Shown in pieces: positions 10,133 to 22,593 of a DNA stretch of 64,000 nt. The translations under genes were made by a program, and so were the position numbers. This DNA is from Galerina marginata (lineage: Eukaryota > Basidiomycota > Agaricomycetes > Agaricales > Galerinaceae). The stretch covers positions 3,348,001-3,412,000 of the forward strand of contig JAECYW010000003.1 of NCBI GenBank assembly GCA_023014335.1. The letters run 5' to 3'. Numbering within the stretch: position 1 is the first letter of the stretch; every line of letters begins with the position of its first letter. The notes beneath the pieces were generated by a model. That model saw only the letters and a program-made list of their open reading frames with translations, ran no database searches and was not told the DNA's origin.

Positions 10133-11045
10133 TTCTAGAGGTGCTCTGAAGAAAGGTTGGAAAGGGTAAAAGGAAGTAAGGCTGGAACGACAGGTCGGGC
10201 CTTTTGGAGGCCCTATGGGAAACAACTCCAGACTGGGTGCTGTTCGCTGTTCTCATCCGATACAGGAACACCTTCAAAGTTCAAAAGGAAAAAGCCCTGC
10301 CTGACTCGGAACCTCTGGTGGTTGTCAGCGTGTGGATCAGATGTCAATCTACATTTGGAAGTACTATGATCCCTTTTCGGCAATTGGTATTGCTTCATCA
10401 ACAGATACAATTGCATGGCGTGTTATTCGGCTAATGAAAACCTTTCATACTTCGTCAATGTCCCGCACGAGCGCCAGTGACGACTAAGGATAAGGGGTCG
10501 ATCAGTAACGAACTAAATCCCCAGCCAGTATTCCGCAGAATAAAGTGCTTGTGGAGAAACCGTTGCCAGCCAACCATGGATTACGACGACCATTCCCGGG
10601 ACCTTCTTGGAATCTAGCAATCAATGTTCTAAAAGAACAGAAAACCGCGACCGGAACGAGAGACAATGAAACGAATCAAAACAATTGGCTCAGGCATCGT
10701 ACATAGACACAGGACGCGTTCAACCTTATCGACTCCACCAAAAACCCGAGTCAGACTGAGGCCCAACCTCGTAAGGTTGATAGAGCTCGACAAAACGTCT
10801 CGGTGGCGACCGTGAATCGTGGGATCACTATTTTTCACGGTAACTTAAATGTCTTGATATCCTATTGCTGATGAAGGAGCCAGATCACAGTGACATTGAC
10901 CAGCTAATCAGCGTCAATTGGCTCCGTTTGAATTTAGCACATTGTATTTGGGCTGTTCACAATGGAAATTTATAGCAATTGGGCAGGACAACCGACTTGA
11001 AGTCTGAAGATAAGCGCTAACCGGCGCTAACTACCTAGCCCATAT
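10133..11045. repeat. Upstream block, tandem repeat unit 2
   Basis: Same-orientation partner of 7523-8430. Homology ends near 11045, where unit 1 would run into the degenerate membrane-protein copy. Beyond it, 11045-11400 holds nothing I can identify. Confidence 0.8.
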
Positions 11046-11394
11046 GAAAGTCGGCTTCGTTCTATTCTGCGAAAACTCCTACAGTACCGTGATGAGCTTA
11101 GATCTTGTTCCCTACGCCCATCACTCCACCTGTCGTCGTAATGATACTTGTTGCCTGAGATTAGATGCATAGATTGGATTCCATCAGTGGAACTGCATAT
11201 GCATTGACCGAACCTGGGCCGAATCATCATTGTCTTTGCCTTCGACGTGACTCCGAACGGCTTACTTGATGCGCCTCAAGCATTCGACAGCCAGGGTCAG
11301 CCTGAATAGACTACTCCACCATGCTAACGACGCCGAGAGTCCGAAATCGCAAGGTGTTCCGTCGCTATTTCAAGGACGAATATGAAATCGGCAG

Positions 11395-11525
11395 AGTGTG
11401 TTTCAGGTATTTTCTGAACTCTTTGTAACAAGTTTCAAATACTGTTGAAGGGCGTATGCTGCTCTGGAGTTGACATCAGAGAGGAATGGCCAATCATAAC
11501 TCCAGTTGAAGTATTATAGTAGGTA
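11395..11525 (-). pseudogene. Partial repeat of the NACHT gene C-terminal segment
   Basis: The minus strand reads YFNWSYDWPFLSDVNSRAAY and then ALQQYLKLVTKSSEN. This parallels FYWDFNSSFTSEANLRYAYAV QQCLKFVAKDGEN in the last coding exon of the adjacent gene. It is either an extra, decayed repeat unit or part of a further exon of that gene; a stop follows quickly. Confidence 0.55.
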
Positions 11526-11529
11526 TGTT

Positions 11530-14033
11530 CTATACGGCCAACGTTTTTGTACATCTTGCCCAGGAGAAATCATGTAAGAACATTGCCCAAACAAAACAGA
11601 AAAGCATGCCCACCTGAACATAAATGTCAATCTGGGCAATAAGCATGTTGACTTTTTCGGGATAAAAAAGAGAAAAGGAGGGCGGGACAGTGAATTCTCC
11701 TAGGAGTTGGAGAAGGTGGATTTCATACCCAGCTAATGGGAGGAGTGTGAGTGCGCAATCCAGATGCACCTCCTGTAGTCGGCCTTGAACATGAGATATA
11801 CTAGGAAATTGGCGAAATGCGCGCTTGAGGTCAGCATTTTCTCCATCCTTTGCGACAAATTTCAAGCACTGCTGAACAGCATATGCATATCTAAGATTGG
11901 CCTCAGAAGTAAATGAGCTATTGAAATCCCAGTAGAAGAGTTGGCACAATAGAGTAAGATATTGGGCCCGATCAGACGCAATAGCAATCCTTTTGAACTG
12001 ATCTGCAAGGTTAGCTGGTCGGAATAAGGTCCAAAATGTATTAACTTACGGACTGCCTAGAATATTGCCGGGTCTTAAGGTTGGTCATTAAATTAGCCAG
12101 GTAATCATCGATTGCAGTGCTCTTCAATTGCAAGAGAAGGAAATCATTGAGACTCTCAAGTTGATTTGCGAACCGGGAAAGTAAACTCTTAGCATTTCTG
12201 GATCCGAATGTCTACCAGAAGTAAGTGTTTGTTGGCCACCAATTAGAGCCAGAAACACGTACCTCGCTAGCCAGGACATGAAAAAGTGAGGATACTAGAA
12301 CCGACATGTAGAAGGGATTCAATACAAGCCAGGACTTTTGGCGTGTAACCATCACTTTGCAAATAGATGTGAAGTCAAAGGCCAACAGATCCTTTTCGAA
12401 CTCTTCCGTACGAGAAGCCCTTTGAGTATGAGAAATAAACGCAGTGACCGATGACTGGAGGTCTAGAGGATTGAAATTATATAATACTGTTGAATCGCTG
12501 GTAAGATCACGAAAACATAGGGGGACCCGAAACAAGACTCACAGATAAACTTAGATATTCGTTTTAAATAACCCGTTGCCAGGTAGGAGTGGGTAAGCCC
12601 CATATCTATATGAAATCTTTCCGACCGTAGTTGATCGAGAAAATAGTCAGCAAGTGAGGCATGAAGGATTTTGACAGGAGTATCCCGTCCTCCGAGGCTA
12701 AGAAGAGATTGTAGATCGCCGAGGAGAAGTAAAACATCCCCAGGCCTAAAGAACAGAAGCGACTCCAGAGCATTTGGAGTGTTGAAGTTTCCCAGGCCAT
12801 CGGCCTTGTTTCTGGGTATGATAAGGGCCCCAAAAATCCGCAATATAGATTGAATGTCATGTACAGACGAGAAAATGTGGGAATAGAGGGCATCAAGTTG
12901 GGCAAAAGGTGTTTCGTGAGATGGGGCCGGAGAAAGACCAAGAACGACACCCAGCCTATCGTCCGGTCTGTGCTTTGGTGACTGGACATATTTTATTACC
13001 GTCGATGCATAGATAAACTGGCCGGAGGATTTACGGACAAGTTCGCGAATGGCCTCGGGTGATGGCCACGACGCGTGCAGGTAGGAACGGAGGGGATGTG
13101 TACGTTTAATTTCGTCGAACTTTCTGGATAAGAATACCTTGATGTCACGGTGAGCAACCTTGTCCGATGACAGATTGAGAGTTTTGACATTAAGTCTCCG
13201 GAATATCAGGTCGTGATTGAAGACGTGGAGAATGTGGGACTCGGGTCGACTGGAAATCAGGAATTTAAAAGGGAGTTTCAGACGCTCTGTCGCTTCGCCA
13301 ATGGTTCTCAGGAGATCGCTTTGCATCCTGGGATCATGACACTCATCGAGGCCATCAATAACAATAAGACGAGGTTCGTGGATGGTGATACAACCCAGAG
13401 ATTGGTTTACCAGGGTGTATATGACCCTTAACCAGGATTGCGAAAACTGATTGACGGGCTCGACGAAGAGACCTTCCATTTGGGTTTCATTGGCACGTTC
13501 GAAGATCGTAGGGTCCCCTTCGACACTTCCCCTAATGAAGCGTCGAGTTGACGGGAAGGCTAGCATGAGTTGATATGCCAGAGTGGCAATCAAAAGTCGT
13601 CCGTCACTTCGGTTGGTCGCAGTTCGAGAAAAGAAAAAGGTGGCCACCAAACGTTTATGTTCCCGACATATCTCAGCAACTGTCTGCGCAAGAGCAGATT
13701 TCCCGGTTCCTGCTGGGCCATAAAGCCACATTATTGAAGCGAAATCATCGTCATTTGATACCCAATCCAAAATATCGTTGATGATGGCAACGCGGGTGTC
13801 GGGCGCACACTTCGGAGGGTCGAACCTTTCTGTTGAATCAAGTAGAGCTGCTAAAGCTGTTCGGTGACGAAGTACATCAAGTCCTGAGGTCAAAAAGATT
13901 GGTATTATGGTAACGAAGTAAAATAGAAATACGGTGACCCACCATTTTGAGAGCCTTCAATCCTGGTGTTGTTGCTGATCAGTTGCCCGCCTGTGATCAG
14001 AATGTTCTGCGAGTTCGAAAAAATCGAGGACAT
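11530..14033 (-). CDS. NACHT-domain NLR-like protein 1
   Basis: Likely exons 14033-13943, 13883-12543, 12486-12263, 12211-12050 and 11997-11530 (about 760 residues). STAND NTPases of this kind are candidate intracellular sensors in fungi. The N-terminus reads MSSIFSNSQNILITGGQL, a lead peptide usual in basidiomycete NACHT proteins. RFDPPKCAPDTR precedes Walker A GPAGTGKS (about 86-93), Walker B LIVIDGLDE (about 203-211) and FKFLISSRPE. The C-terminal part is helical with no WD40, ankyrin or TPR repeats that I can see, but contains a segment that recurs at 11395-11525. The 3' end is uncertain: a donor-like GTGGGC in the last exon could lead to another exon. Fragments of the gene occur at 8930-9140. 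Confidence 0.8.
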
Positions 14034-14475
14034 GGAATGGTTCTCTTTGGAAACTCCAGCATGAAATCGTTACAGAGCTGCAGGAGGAGGAGTGGGCATG
14101 ATGGCAGCAGTTGGAGCTCTGCTCGGACTTCAACTTCGGTCCTCCGCAGTGGCAGTGCATGTTGAAACTTGACGGTGACCAGTGATCTGGATTCTGACTC
14201 GAGTGAGATTATTATAAGTTCTGCGACTGCGATGCAAGCTTGCTAGTATTTGGAAGGGAGCTTTCTTTCCAACGGTTCTGTTACATACCCACTCACAACA
14301 TCCGGAGTCTATTTAGCCGCGAAAGCCTCAACTCTTGAGTCTGACTGGCCAGGCTCGCATCGAATTGGCTCAGTGAAATCTTCGCGGTTGAATTTTAGGT
14401 GAGGCTTTGGGTATCGCGTCGAATTTGGTCGAGAATCTCACCTTTATACCAGAACAGACTATCGTCATTGCAAAA

Positions 14476-15426
14476 ATGGCGCCACTGAAGTACTCGGAAA
14501 TTCAACAGGTCGTTCAGGCTGCCCTTTCTGCACTGTCGCGAAATGGACTTGAAGCCTGCCTGTTTGGTAGTGTCGCGATGGCCACGTATGGAATGGAGCA
14601 CCGTGTTCCCAAGGTGTGAAGCTTGCTTACTTATTTTTGAGTCCAGGTTTTAATTTGTCTCAAGGACGTCGACGTAATTGTGCTAAATAGCACTCCAGGA
14701 CAAACCGACGAAGACATCAAGTCACTTATCGTGTTGTCAGACCCGAACTTCTTCTTGGTGGACTCACGAATAGTAGGTGCTAAACATCGCATTCTCTGGT
14801 ACTCCCTCGGTGACCCAGCAACTCCGTCGAAACTTCTGGGAAATGCGACAGAAGCGAGCAAAGAGTCTGTTCGAAGAGCAAGGAAAGTTCCCACTACTTC
14901 TCAACAATTACCAGGGCCAAGTAGCACATCTTCTACCCCACAAAAGGCCTGTAAAGTGGATATCCTTATACCTGGACTACTCGACATCCCCTCTGTACCC
15001 ATATCGGAGCTTCACCTTGACTTTTCCTCGAATTTCGTATCCTACCTGCCATCTCCACCTATAGTCCCAGCCATCTCTGAAACCGGACCTATAACTCGAG
15101 TCTCCCCAATTCCTAGCGTCCCGTTTATCACCCTTCTCTTGCTAAAATTGCGCGCATGGTCGGACCATTCTCTTCTCACCGCCAATGCCAAACTTCATGA
15201 ACGGATACCACAGGACGAGGAAGATATTGACGAGCTCCTGCGGATTGGTCTCAACTTGGGTCCGCAAGGTTTTGTTCGCATTGGAACAGGTCTGAACGAT
15301 GGTGAGGAGAGTGCCAAATGGATGCTTGGCGGTTTTGCCACCTGGAGAGACGCGAGGAGGACGGTTGCAAGTTACATCAGGAAGTGGCCAAGGTCTGCAA
15401 CCGGGTGGACAGCTGCTGGATTTTGA
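14476..15426 (+). CDS. Nucleotidyltransferase-fold protein
   Basis: Exons 14476-14613 and 14665-15426 give 299 residues. Near the N-terminus GSVAMATYG (31-39) is followed by DVDVIVL (47-53), the GS...DxD arrangement of the polymerase-beta nucleotidyltransferase superfamily; the intron falls immediately before DVD. A second acidic strand may be KACKVDILIPG. The middle (about 105-150) is rich in Ser, Thr and Pro and probably a flexible insert. The substrate is unknown; a small-molecule or RNA transferase, or an inactive relative, are all possible. It is divergent from the NACHT gene with about 440 bases between the two starts. Confidence 0.7.
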
Positions 15427-15675
15427 CGTCAGGTTCAGTTTTCACTCAATTCATGTCTACTTATTTCGATACTGTGGGTTTTAGTGTCCAATACATTTTC
15501 TGTGATATCCGCTACGTTTCCTTTAGGCTGTATGCCTGAGACTGCTGCCCAAGTCGCTTCATGCTCTTGCAAGAGTAAGTCATCAAGCAATTCTTTTCAA
15601 GGCACCATTTCGTTGCTCATTCTTGATCAAAGGACTCGACTAATATTTACAATTTTTGAGACAAGCAATGCGAGC

Positions 15676-16628
15676 TTAAAGACTTGTGGCTTGGGCTCCT
15701 CGAGGGAAACGTTTCGCGAAACTCTCCTTAACGTACTCCTATAATTCATAACGATGCGATTGTCAGCAACTTGAAGAGCAATTAACCAAATACAAGACAA
15801 ACGCACAGGGTGGAAGGTCTCCTTGAAGCTATCTCTGCTCTTGATGTCAGAGAAGTATTTCCTAAACCTCGCGTATTTCTCGTCGTTCTCAATCTTGGCC
15901 CATATTTCTTTTCCCTTGCCTTCTTCGAATTTGCCAATGTCGTTTCCTAATGTCGCCTCTGCGCGAGCAAAGAATGGGGTGACAGCCGCCTCTGCGATGC
16001 TCCACTCGCCAACAGCGAACCCCTCGGCGGGAAGAAGGTTCTGGATGAGCTCGATAACCGGTAAAATAGCTGCTGGGTCTTCGCCTCGTACGACAGCGGC
16101 ATAATAAGCACCAGAGAATTTAGGCGTGATAGTTTCGATGAAGAAACGAGCCTTGGCACGGAGCACCGGATCTTTAGGCAGTAAAGGCACTTCGCTTATA
16201 TCGGCGAAGAATTCTATAAGGACACCTGACTCGGCGATCTTCTGCGATTCTGGAGAAGGGGTATCCGCCGGCACGTCTGGGCCACCGTAGGCTATCGCTG
16301 GGACCTGAATAGAATGGCCGGTTGAGTCTCAAAAGGTTGGAGGTTTAACACTCCAGATCATACCTTGCTCACGGGGTTGATCTTTGGGGCGTACCACTCA
16401 GGCTTGTTCGACAAGTCTATCTCGTAACGGGTGAAAGGAAGTTTAGATTCCTTAAGGGCAAGCTCGGCCTGAAAGGGGAAGAGTTTAAGCGTCTATTATT
16501 ATTACCAGGTCATGGTCCTGACCCTATGGGCCCAAGGGCAGATCTATAATGCCCACATTAATAAACTAATGGACTCGATATTGAGAAATATGTACCTTGG
16601 CGGTGTACAGTGTAATTTGTTCTGGCAT
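15676..16628 (-). CDS. Glutathione S-transferase (omega-like)
   Basis: Exons 16628-16596, 16543-16523 (21-nt microexon), 16468-16364, 16304-15807 and 15738-15676 give 239 residues. Conjugates or reduces substrates with glutathione in the cytosol. The start reads MPEQITLYTAK; the microexon adds ICPWAHR, which places the omega-type catalytic Cys at residue 13; then AELALKESKLPFTRYEIDL, the cis-Pro motif VPAIAYG and an ESGVLIEFFAD glutathione-contact segment. The rest is the all-helical C-terminal domain. Without the microexon the frame stays open but the active site is lost. A TATATAA box on the minus strand at 16691-16697 is 63 bases before the ATG. Confidence 0.85.
16523..16543 (-). other. 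21-nt microexon with GST catalytic cysteine
   Basis: Minus strand: acceptor ...TTATAG, then codons for I-C-P-W-A-H-R, then donor GTCAGG. It fills the exact gap between LYTAK and AELALKE where omega-type GSTs carry a C-P-F/W-A-x-R motif. Confidence 0.8.
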
Positions 16629-16690
16629 AGTCGTGGAGGAAACAAAGGTGAAGGGAAGAGATAAGAGAACATGTGAAAGGCCGAACCCCT

Positions 16691-16697
16691 TTATATA
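16691..16697 (-). promoter_or_regulatory. TATA box of the GST gene
   Basis: TATATAA on the minus strand in the expected position before the ATG at 16628. Confidence 0.5.
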
Positions 16698-17020
16698 GTT
16701 ACTTCACATTGCGCAATTGGCGTCGCAGGCTATAATTTATCTTTGCTGTGGGATAGACTGACCGCCTTTGTCAGGATAATGGAAGAGCGACATTGTAATC
16801 CATGATGTCGTCATTTCCATGACAAATCAGATGCTGCAGCCTCACAGAAGCTGCATGAATTTCGCATCCGAGAACTTCGGAAAAGGTTGGGGTACTTAGA
16901 TGGGATGCAAGCTAGGACGATGGGCACAAATTGCAAAAAAATGAAATTGACTCGGAAAATATCAAAAATTTACGTACAAAAAGCCTACGGGTTCTGGCTG
17001 AAATCTCGACTATACACACA

Positions 17021-20000
17021 TTACCAAGGACCAGTTAAAGAAATCCAGTCGCGCAGAACAGTAAGTCTCTCTGTTCCAATTTGCTTCGTCATCTCGTTTT
17101 GTCGGGTTATAGGCAAAGCTTCGTAATGTGTCAATAGATTGCCGTCCAAAATACCCTTTGGCAACGGCTTGGATATGTAGTCGTTCCGAACGATTCTGAC
17201 GAAACAGCTAAATTAGTCCCGAAGTCAATAACTGAACCGGAACCACAAACCGGAAGGCCTTGGGATTTAGCCCAGCAGTATGTTGGATATTCCGTGTCAG
17301 TTGACCTTGAAGAAGCTGCAAGCGTTTGTAAGCGTGTTCTTCGACAGTCGTGAGAGAAGTCAGGGAGCCGTCCGGTGAGCCTTCAACCGTTGATTAGTGG
17401 GGGCGACGAGGAAAGCTTGCAGACAAAAGTTACCCATCAATAATTTCGACTGAGGAATGTCAGGATCTTCTTTCGTTCGACGAGCTATGGTGGTCGTGGT
17501 CCGGAATTCACTTTGCGCATGGAATTCCGTGCGGAGAAGAAGGCTTCGTCCATCATTGGAATCCGGATCTGAAACAATTCACTATGTCAGTCGCGATATC
17601 ACCGCAGGCCGGACAAGGTTGCATTCACCTTGTGGGTTATACTCGTAAACTCGCAGTATACCGTCTTCGTCGCCAGTGACTATCGAAAGCTCGCCGTCGG
17701 TAAAGAAGAATTCGGCGGAAGTCACACAAACACATTGGGTGTCTTTGGCAAGAAGGACGAGCTTATAGGGATCCTCCTGTTTGGAACAAGAGTGAGGAAC
17801 TTGAAATACCCGAGGTAAAGGACAGTGAACCTTACCTGAAAAGCTACAAACATGACACTTTTCACAGCATCGCCGATGAGAAGCAAGTTCTTCAGGGTGC
17901 GCAAGGAGGTCACGTAGACACCGACGTCCATGAATGCGACACCCACGAGGCGTTCGTCCGAATCAAAAGCGCGTACAAAGACCTGAATGATTGGCGAAAG
18001 AAAGTTTCATTAATAAGAATGGAGGCCGGACATAGTTCTGCATGAAATGGCCTTAACCTTTTGACCCATAGATGAAACGAGGTAGCCAGAAAAACCGCAG
18101 ACGGCAGTGACGGGTCCCTTGGCGTCGTCTCGGCAGCGAAGACGAAGCTTATACCATCGTTTAGGCGCCAGAGCTGGATCTGGCACGACTTCAACGATTT
18201 CAAAAATGTATGTCTAAAAATTATCTCGATCAAGATCGCAAATTTGGGGTAAGACGTAATACGACGAACCGCGCCTTTGACTGCGAGGTCTTCCCCACGA
18301 TCGATGCTCGTGCCGACAACAATGAAATCCTTGCTCCCACTTTCAGTGCTCGACGTTTCAAGAGTGACACAGGCCAGGTCGTTGATGTACTCGTTTGTGG
18401 CAAACTCGAAGCTGTGACGAAACGTATTAGGAAAACTCGCGTTAGACCCAGCTCAAGGCGTTCATCTCACCCGTCCAAGGTTATCCAGTGGTCAGGTGAT
18501 ATTAGTTCAAGGGTCGAGCAGTCACACACAGGATCAGCAATGTTAGCAGCTACAGCGGGGCAGTAAGCTTTCATTCAAGTTCCGGGTTAAAGTTTAGTCA
18601 TGGACAGACCGTCAGGTTCCCAAACTCTGTTTCCGTCTTCGTCGTATGATGTGAATTTCGCTTGCAAAGTAGATGCTGCGACAATTAAAGAGGTCGAAGG
18701 GTCGAATAAAACATTCGAGTACGACCGGCCTCGGGGTATTGAACGTGAGGGTAAAGGTCCATCAAGTTGGAAATTTGGCACCCATTCAAGCAGACTTGGA
18801 CCCTAAAGGTAGATATTTAGCTCCTTGAAGACCTTATAGGCAAGCGGACGCACCTCCTCGGTATATAGAAGGAAATCGCCCATAGACTCCCATAGCGAAC
18901 AGGCAGTAAAGGCGTGTACCACACTGTGGCCTGATGGGTAAATCTGCACCCCACTTTTGTTGCCAGCAAGAATCCAGTTGGGCCGATCACCGGTGAAGAA
19001 AACTCCAGAAAATGTGGTGCCAGGTGTGGGGCTTGTGACAAAAGGTATGAAATTCCGCGATATTTTCTTTTGCTCCGCAATGATACTCTTTTCGGTTTCT
19101 TCCTGTCGCTGGATTTCAAACGCCATGGAGGATATTTTAACAAATATGATTTTCAAATGCGAGGGCCTGAATTTGTCAACCGGCTCTGGATTCTCGCTGG
19201 CTGGCACTACTTCATATACAATGAGCTGGCCGGAACGTAAAAAGATCTGCAATTGACAATATTTTAGAGTGCGAGTCTCAAACACAACACGAAGACGTAC
19301 ACAAAGATGAGGTCTAGGCGAACTCTCTCCAATAGGTGCGAGAAGAAGTTGCTCGACATCGAGATCCTGGGGTTTCCGTGGAGGGTCCTGTGGCAATGAA
19401 ACCGCAGGAGGGTCATGAGAATCGGCGAGGACATTCTGCAAAGTGGAAAGCCCGTCCGTCGAGAATGCCAATGCCAACTTGGGCAGAGTCCATATCTATC
19501 GAGTTTCATTAAAAAAGGCAGGAGGTAGCTAGAACTGAGAATCATACCTCCATAACTCCTTGAGGACGCATTAAGATCAACCATTGGCTTTTGCTCCCCG
19601 CGTTAACCGCAGCTTGAAGTGTGGACGTTGCTCCAGCCGGAGAGACGGTGGTTTCATAGTGATTTTCAAATAGGCCAGTCGCATCGGAATAGAAACACCC
19701 GGTCAGATATCGCGAAGTCTAGAAAAACTTAGTATGGAAATGAGAGAAGAATGTGGAATTCGGACACACCTTATCGCCCATGGGTGACATATCTTTCCGC
19801 CTAATCTTTCCACGTTCCGTTTCGCCAATGAAAAGTCCAATCGAGTCATCCTCTCGTATGATCAAAACAAAAGGATCGGAGATGCTGCAAGCGCGAATTT
19901 TGGGACGCGGCATGTTGCCATCCATATCCTTGATGATTTGCCGTTCGGTGCCATCTAAGAATTTTTAAGAAATGATTACAGAGTCAGCGGTTTCGAAAAG

Positions 20001-22593
20001 CGAACCTGGTTCAAGGACACGAATCGCATTCGTCATAACATGCAGAATCGCCGTTCTTTGGAAGAAAGCAGCAGCTCCTATCGTTGTGCCTGGTATCCGA
20101 GTGGTAATTGAAACTTCGCTTTTCGCCATCTTTGTCGCAATCTGTCCAACAACATAAGCAAGAGCATGAAAGAAAAGGTCACAAAACATTACTCGAGAAA
20201 GGCCTGGAGACGGGTTGATGTCGGTGCTCAGGATCAACGTATCGTTCTCCGCGTGATACGGGTTCATGGCTTTTTCGTACGAAATCCCGCTGGCCTTGAC
20301 TGGTTGGCGGATGGGCAATGACCAGAGCCCTCGTGCGCCGCCTATGACGTGTAGCTTGCGTTTGGTCACAACTGGGAGGTCGCGCTGTAGTTTTGTAAGT
20401 CAGTATCGAAGCAAACTAGAAGAAGTAAAGGCCGAATTACCTGGAAAAGAGTGAAGCCACCTGTAGGTCCTGCTCCAGTGGTTGTAACGAGTTCTGGAAC
20501 TGGGCGATCCTGAAAAATTATATGAGTTGATGGAATTCTGTGATAATCGACGATGCATACGCCATTCTTTGCGAGGGAAAAGGTCATGCCTGTGATAGGC
20601 CCATAAGCAGGCAGAGAGTCGCGCAAGGACAGATGGATAACAGTTCTTATCTTCTTAGCCACGCTCTGTCCGTTGGCAACACCATTTGTCGTTGAAGTAG
20701 TTACTGTTTTGGAAGACGTCCCGTAGATGTCTGCCGAAGAAACATCAGTGGCTGCAAGGGTCAACACAAAAAGAATATGAATAGGTCACCTTCATCTTCG
20801 TCTTCGTAGTCCATCTTGTCATCATCCTTAACGATGGCCGACGGAGCCACATCTTCGTCATCTTTCTCTACCTCCTCCTGAACATGGGCAGCCTTCAGTA
20901 GCACGGACGGACCAACTGAACTCCCAACGAAAATATGGTCGTCTCCGAGGTTTCGAACCAGACTTGGCGTGGTGGTCTGCGCCAGCGGAGGCGATATCAC
21001 CAACTTGGAGACAGTCTTTCCGTCGACGACGATCTCCACCGGGTATACGGTTCCATCCTTCAAGATCAAGAAAAAGGTTTTTTCGTCAACAAAGACAGAA
21101 CACGAGCCCTCCAGGGCAAGTTTCCGAGATTGATCGGCGGCAGGTATCGGTAGGAGGGGGAGATCGCTGGTTCGGGATGCCCAACCGTTGAGAGGAAGGG
21201 CTACACGTCGTGATGACTGGTCAACGTAGATTAGAGCATTGCTTGTTGTGACGACCACTCCGCCGAGTGATGTTGAGCATGGGATAAGAGATTGGGAATC
21301 ATATGGCAGGCCTTCAATCGATGTGATAATCGGGTAATGTTGAGTAGCGATATCGAGGGTGAAGAAGATAATCTTGGCGGTATCCTTGTACTCTTTTAAA
21401 CGGCTGTTGGTCGTTAAATTTTTGCAGTGATATAGAATGACAATTTTCCTTACCCTGTCCATGTTTGCTGCGTTTGAAAGAGGATAGCCAGCGTTGGATT
21501 ATTGAATCCTGGAAGGAAGACAAAATCGATGACATTTTGCAAGTTCTGTTCAACCTGGGCTGGAAGATCAAGGATGAAACTCGGAGCATATGGTACGTCC
21601 CTTGGGCCAATGAGCAGGACGATCGCAGAGGGTGTGTAAAGCAACATACTTGGTCTGCGTTTGATCTGTGTCCATAACTTCCAATTCTGCCTGCGTCTGG
21701 TAGAAAGGCAGGATGGCGAGAGCATGTTTTGGGAGAGAGAGAGCGGCGCAGCGCGATAGAGGATCAACTCGCAATTCTGCTCGGAATAAATGTGAATCCA
21801 GAGCAAGCTGTATTGAACCATGAGTACAAGCGTTGGCACTGCAAGGCGATAAACATGCGTACCATCTGAGGAGCCCTCTCGTAGGTGTGTATTGAGACGG
21901 TCACCAGGTCGTGAATTATGTCTGACCATTCTAAGAGAGCGATCTTTCAAGACTTTCAGCAATTAAACGGGAGGTGGTCAGTAGAGATCTGACCTTGGCA
22001 TCCTTGAATGACACTAGCAGCCTGTCCAGGTGGTCTTCCAGAGATGTGATAAGCCTCACACCCTCCATTCCTGTAACAATGCCATGAAGTCGGTGCTCTT
22101 TGACTAGATAGAACCGAGTCACAGTCGCAACATGCACAGGCGTCGTTTGAGGCACAGACTGGGAGCAAGAATAAGAATAATCAGCAAAAAACTCAACTCA
22201 ACGAACAGTTTAGCAAAAGACGAGTTTATGAAATTGTTGTCCCAATGTACATGAATCATGTAAAATCACCTTTGCTATGTTGATATACCCTTCACCATCC
22301 TCGTCCATTGCGACCTCTCCTTCCACTGCCTCGGTTCCTCGCCGTACATTTGACCGTCTCTCTCGGTCGTCGTCTGCCTGGGATTGTATCGGCGCAGGTT
22401 CTTCGCGCACCTCGAATATACGCAGTATATTTGAGCGGGCGACCACCAGGTTGCATAGAACGCGAGAAACAAACTCGTGACGCGTTGAAACATTGGAAGT
22501 GGTTGTAGAATTTCGGGTTGAAGGTGTTAACTTGAGACTGGTGGAAAATTCAACACCACTGGCCGGCAAAATTTCCTGTCGAAGAGCATGCAT
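17021..22593 (-). CDS. CFT1: CFT1/CPSF160, mRNA cleavage and polyadenylation factor
   Basis: A long gene cut into many short exons. It encodes the large beta-propeller scaffold of the pre-mRNA 3'-end cleavage and polyadenylation factor, acting in the nucleus. The N-terminus MHALRQEILPASGVEF is the family start; an upstream GTG-led reading was discarded. Further recognisable blocks are RFYLVKEHRLHGIVTGMEG, KIALLEWSDIIHDLVTVSIHTYE, FFLILKDGTVYPVEI, a run of acidic residues before the central region, then in the CPSF_A part FIVVGTSIDRGEDLAVKG, RWYKLRLRCRDDAKGPVTA, DEDGILRVYEY, GSLTSLTTVEEHAYKRLQ and the final NDYISKPLPKGILDGNLL through LTGPW and a stop. Splice junctions I checked keep frame. Its 3' end is about 390 bases from the GST promoter. 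Confidence 0.92.

Noticed and set aside
9188..10225. 345-codon single-exon reading of membrane-protein copy C
   Set aside because: It starts at a non-ATG codon and reads through two introns whose positions match the obligatory introns of copies A and B.
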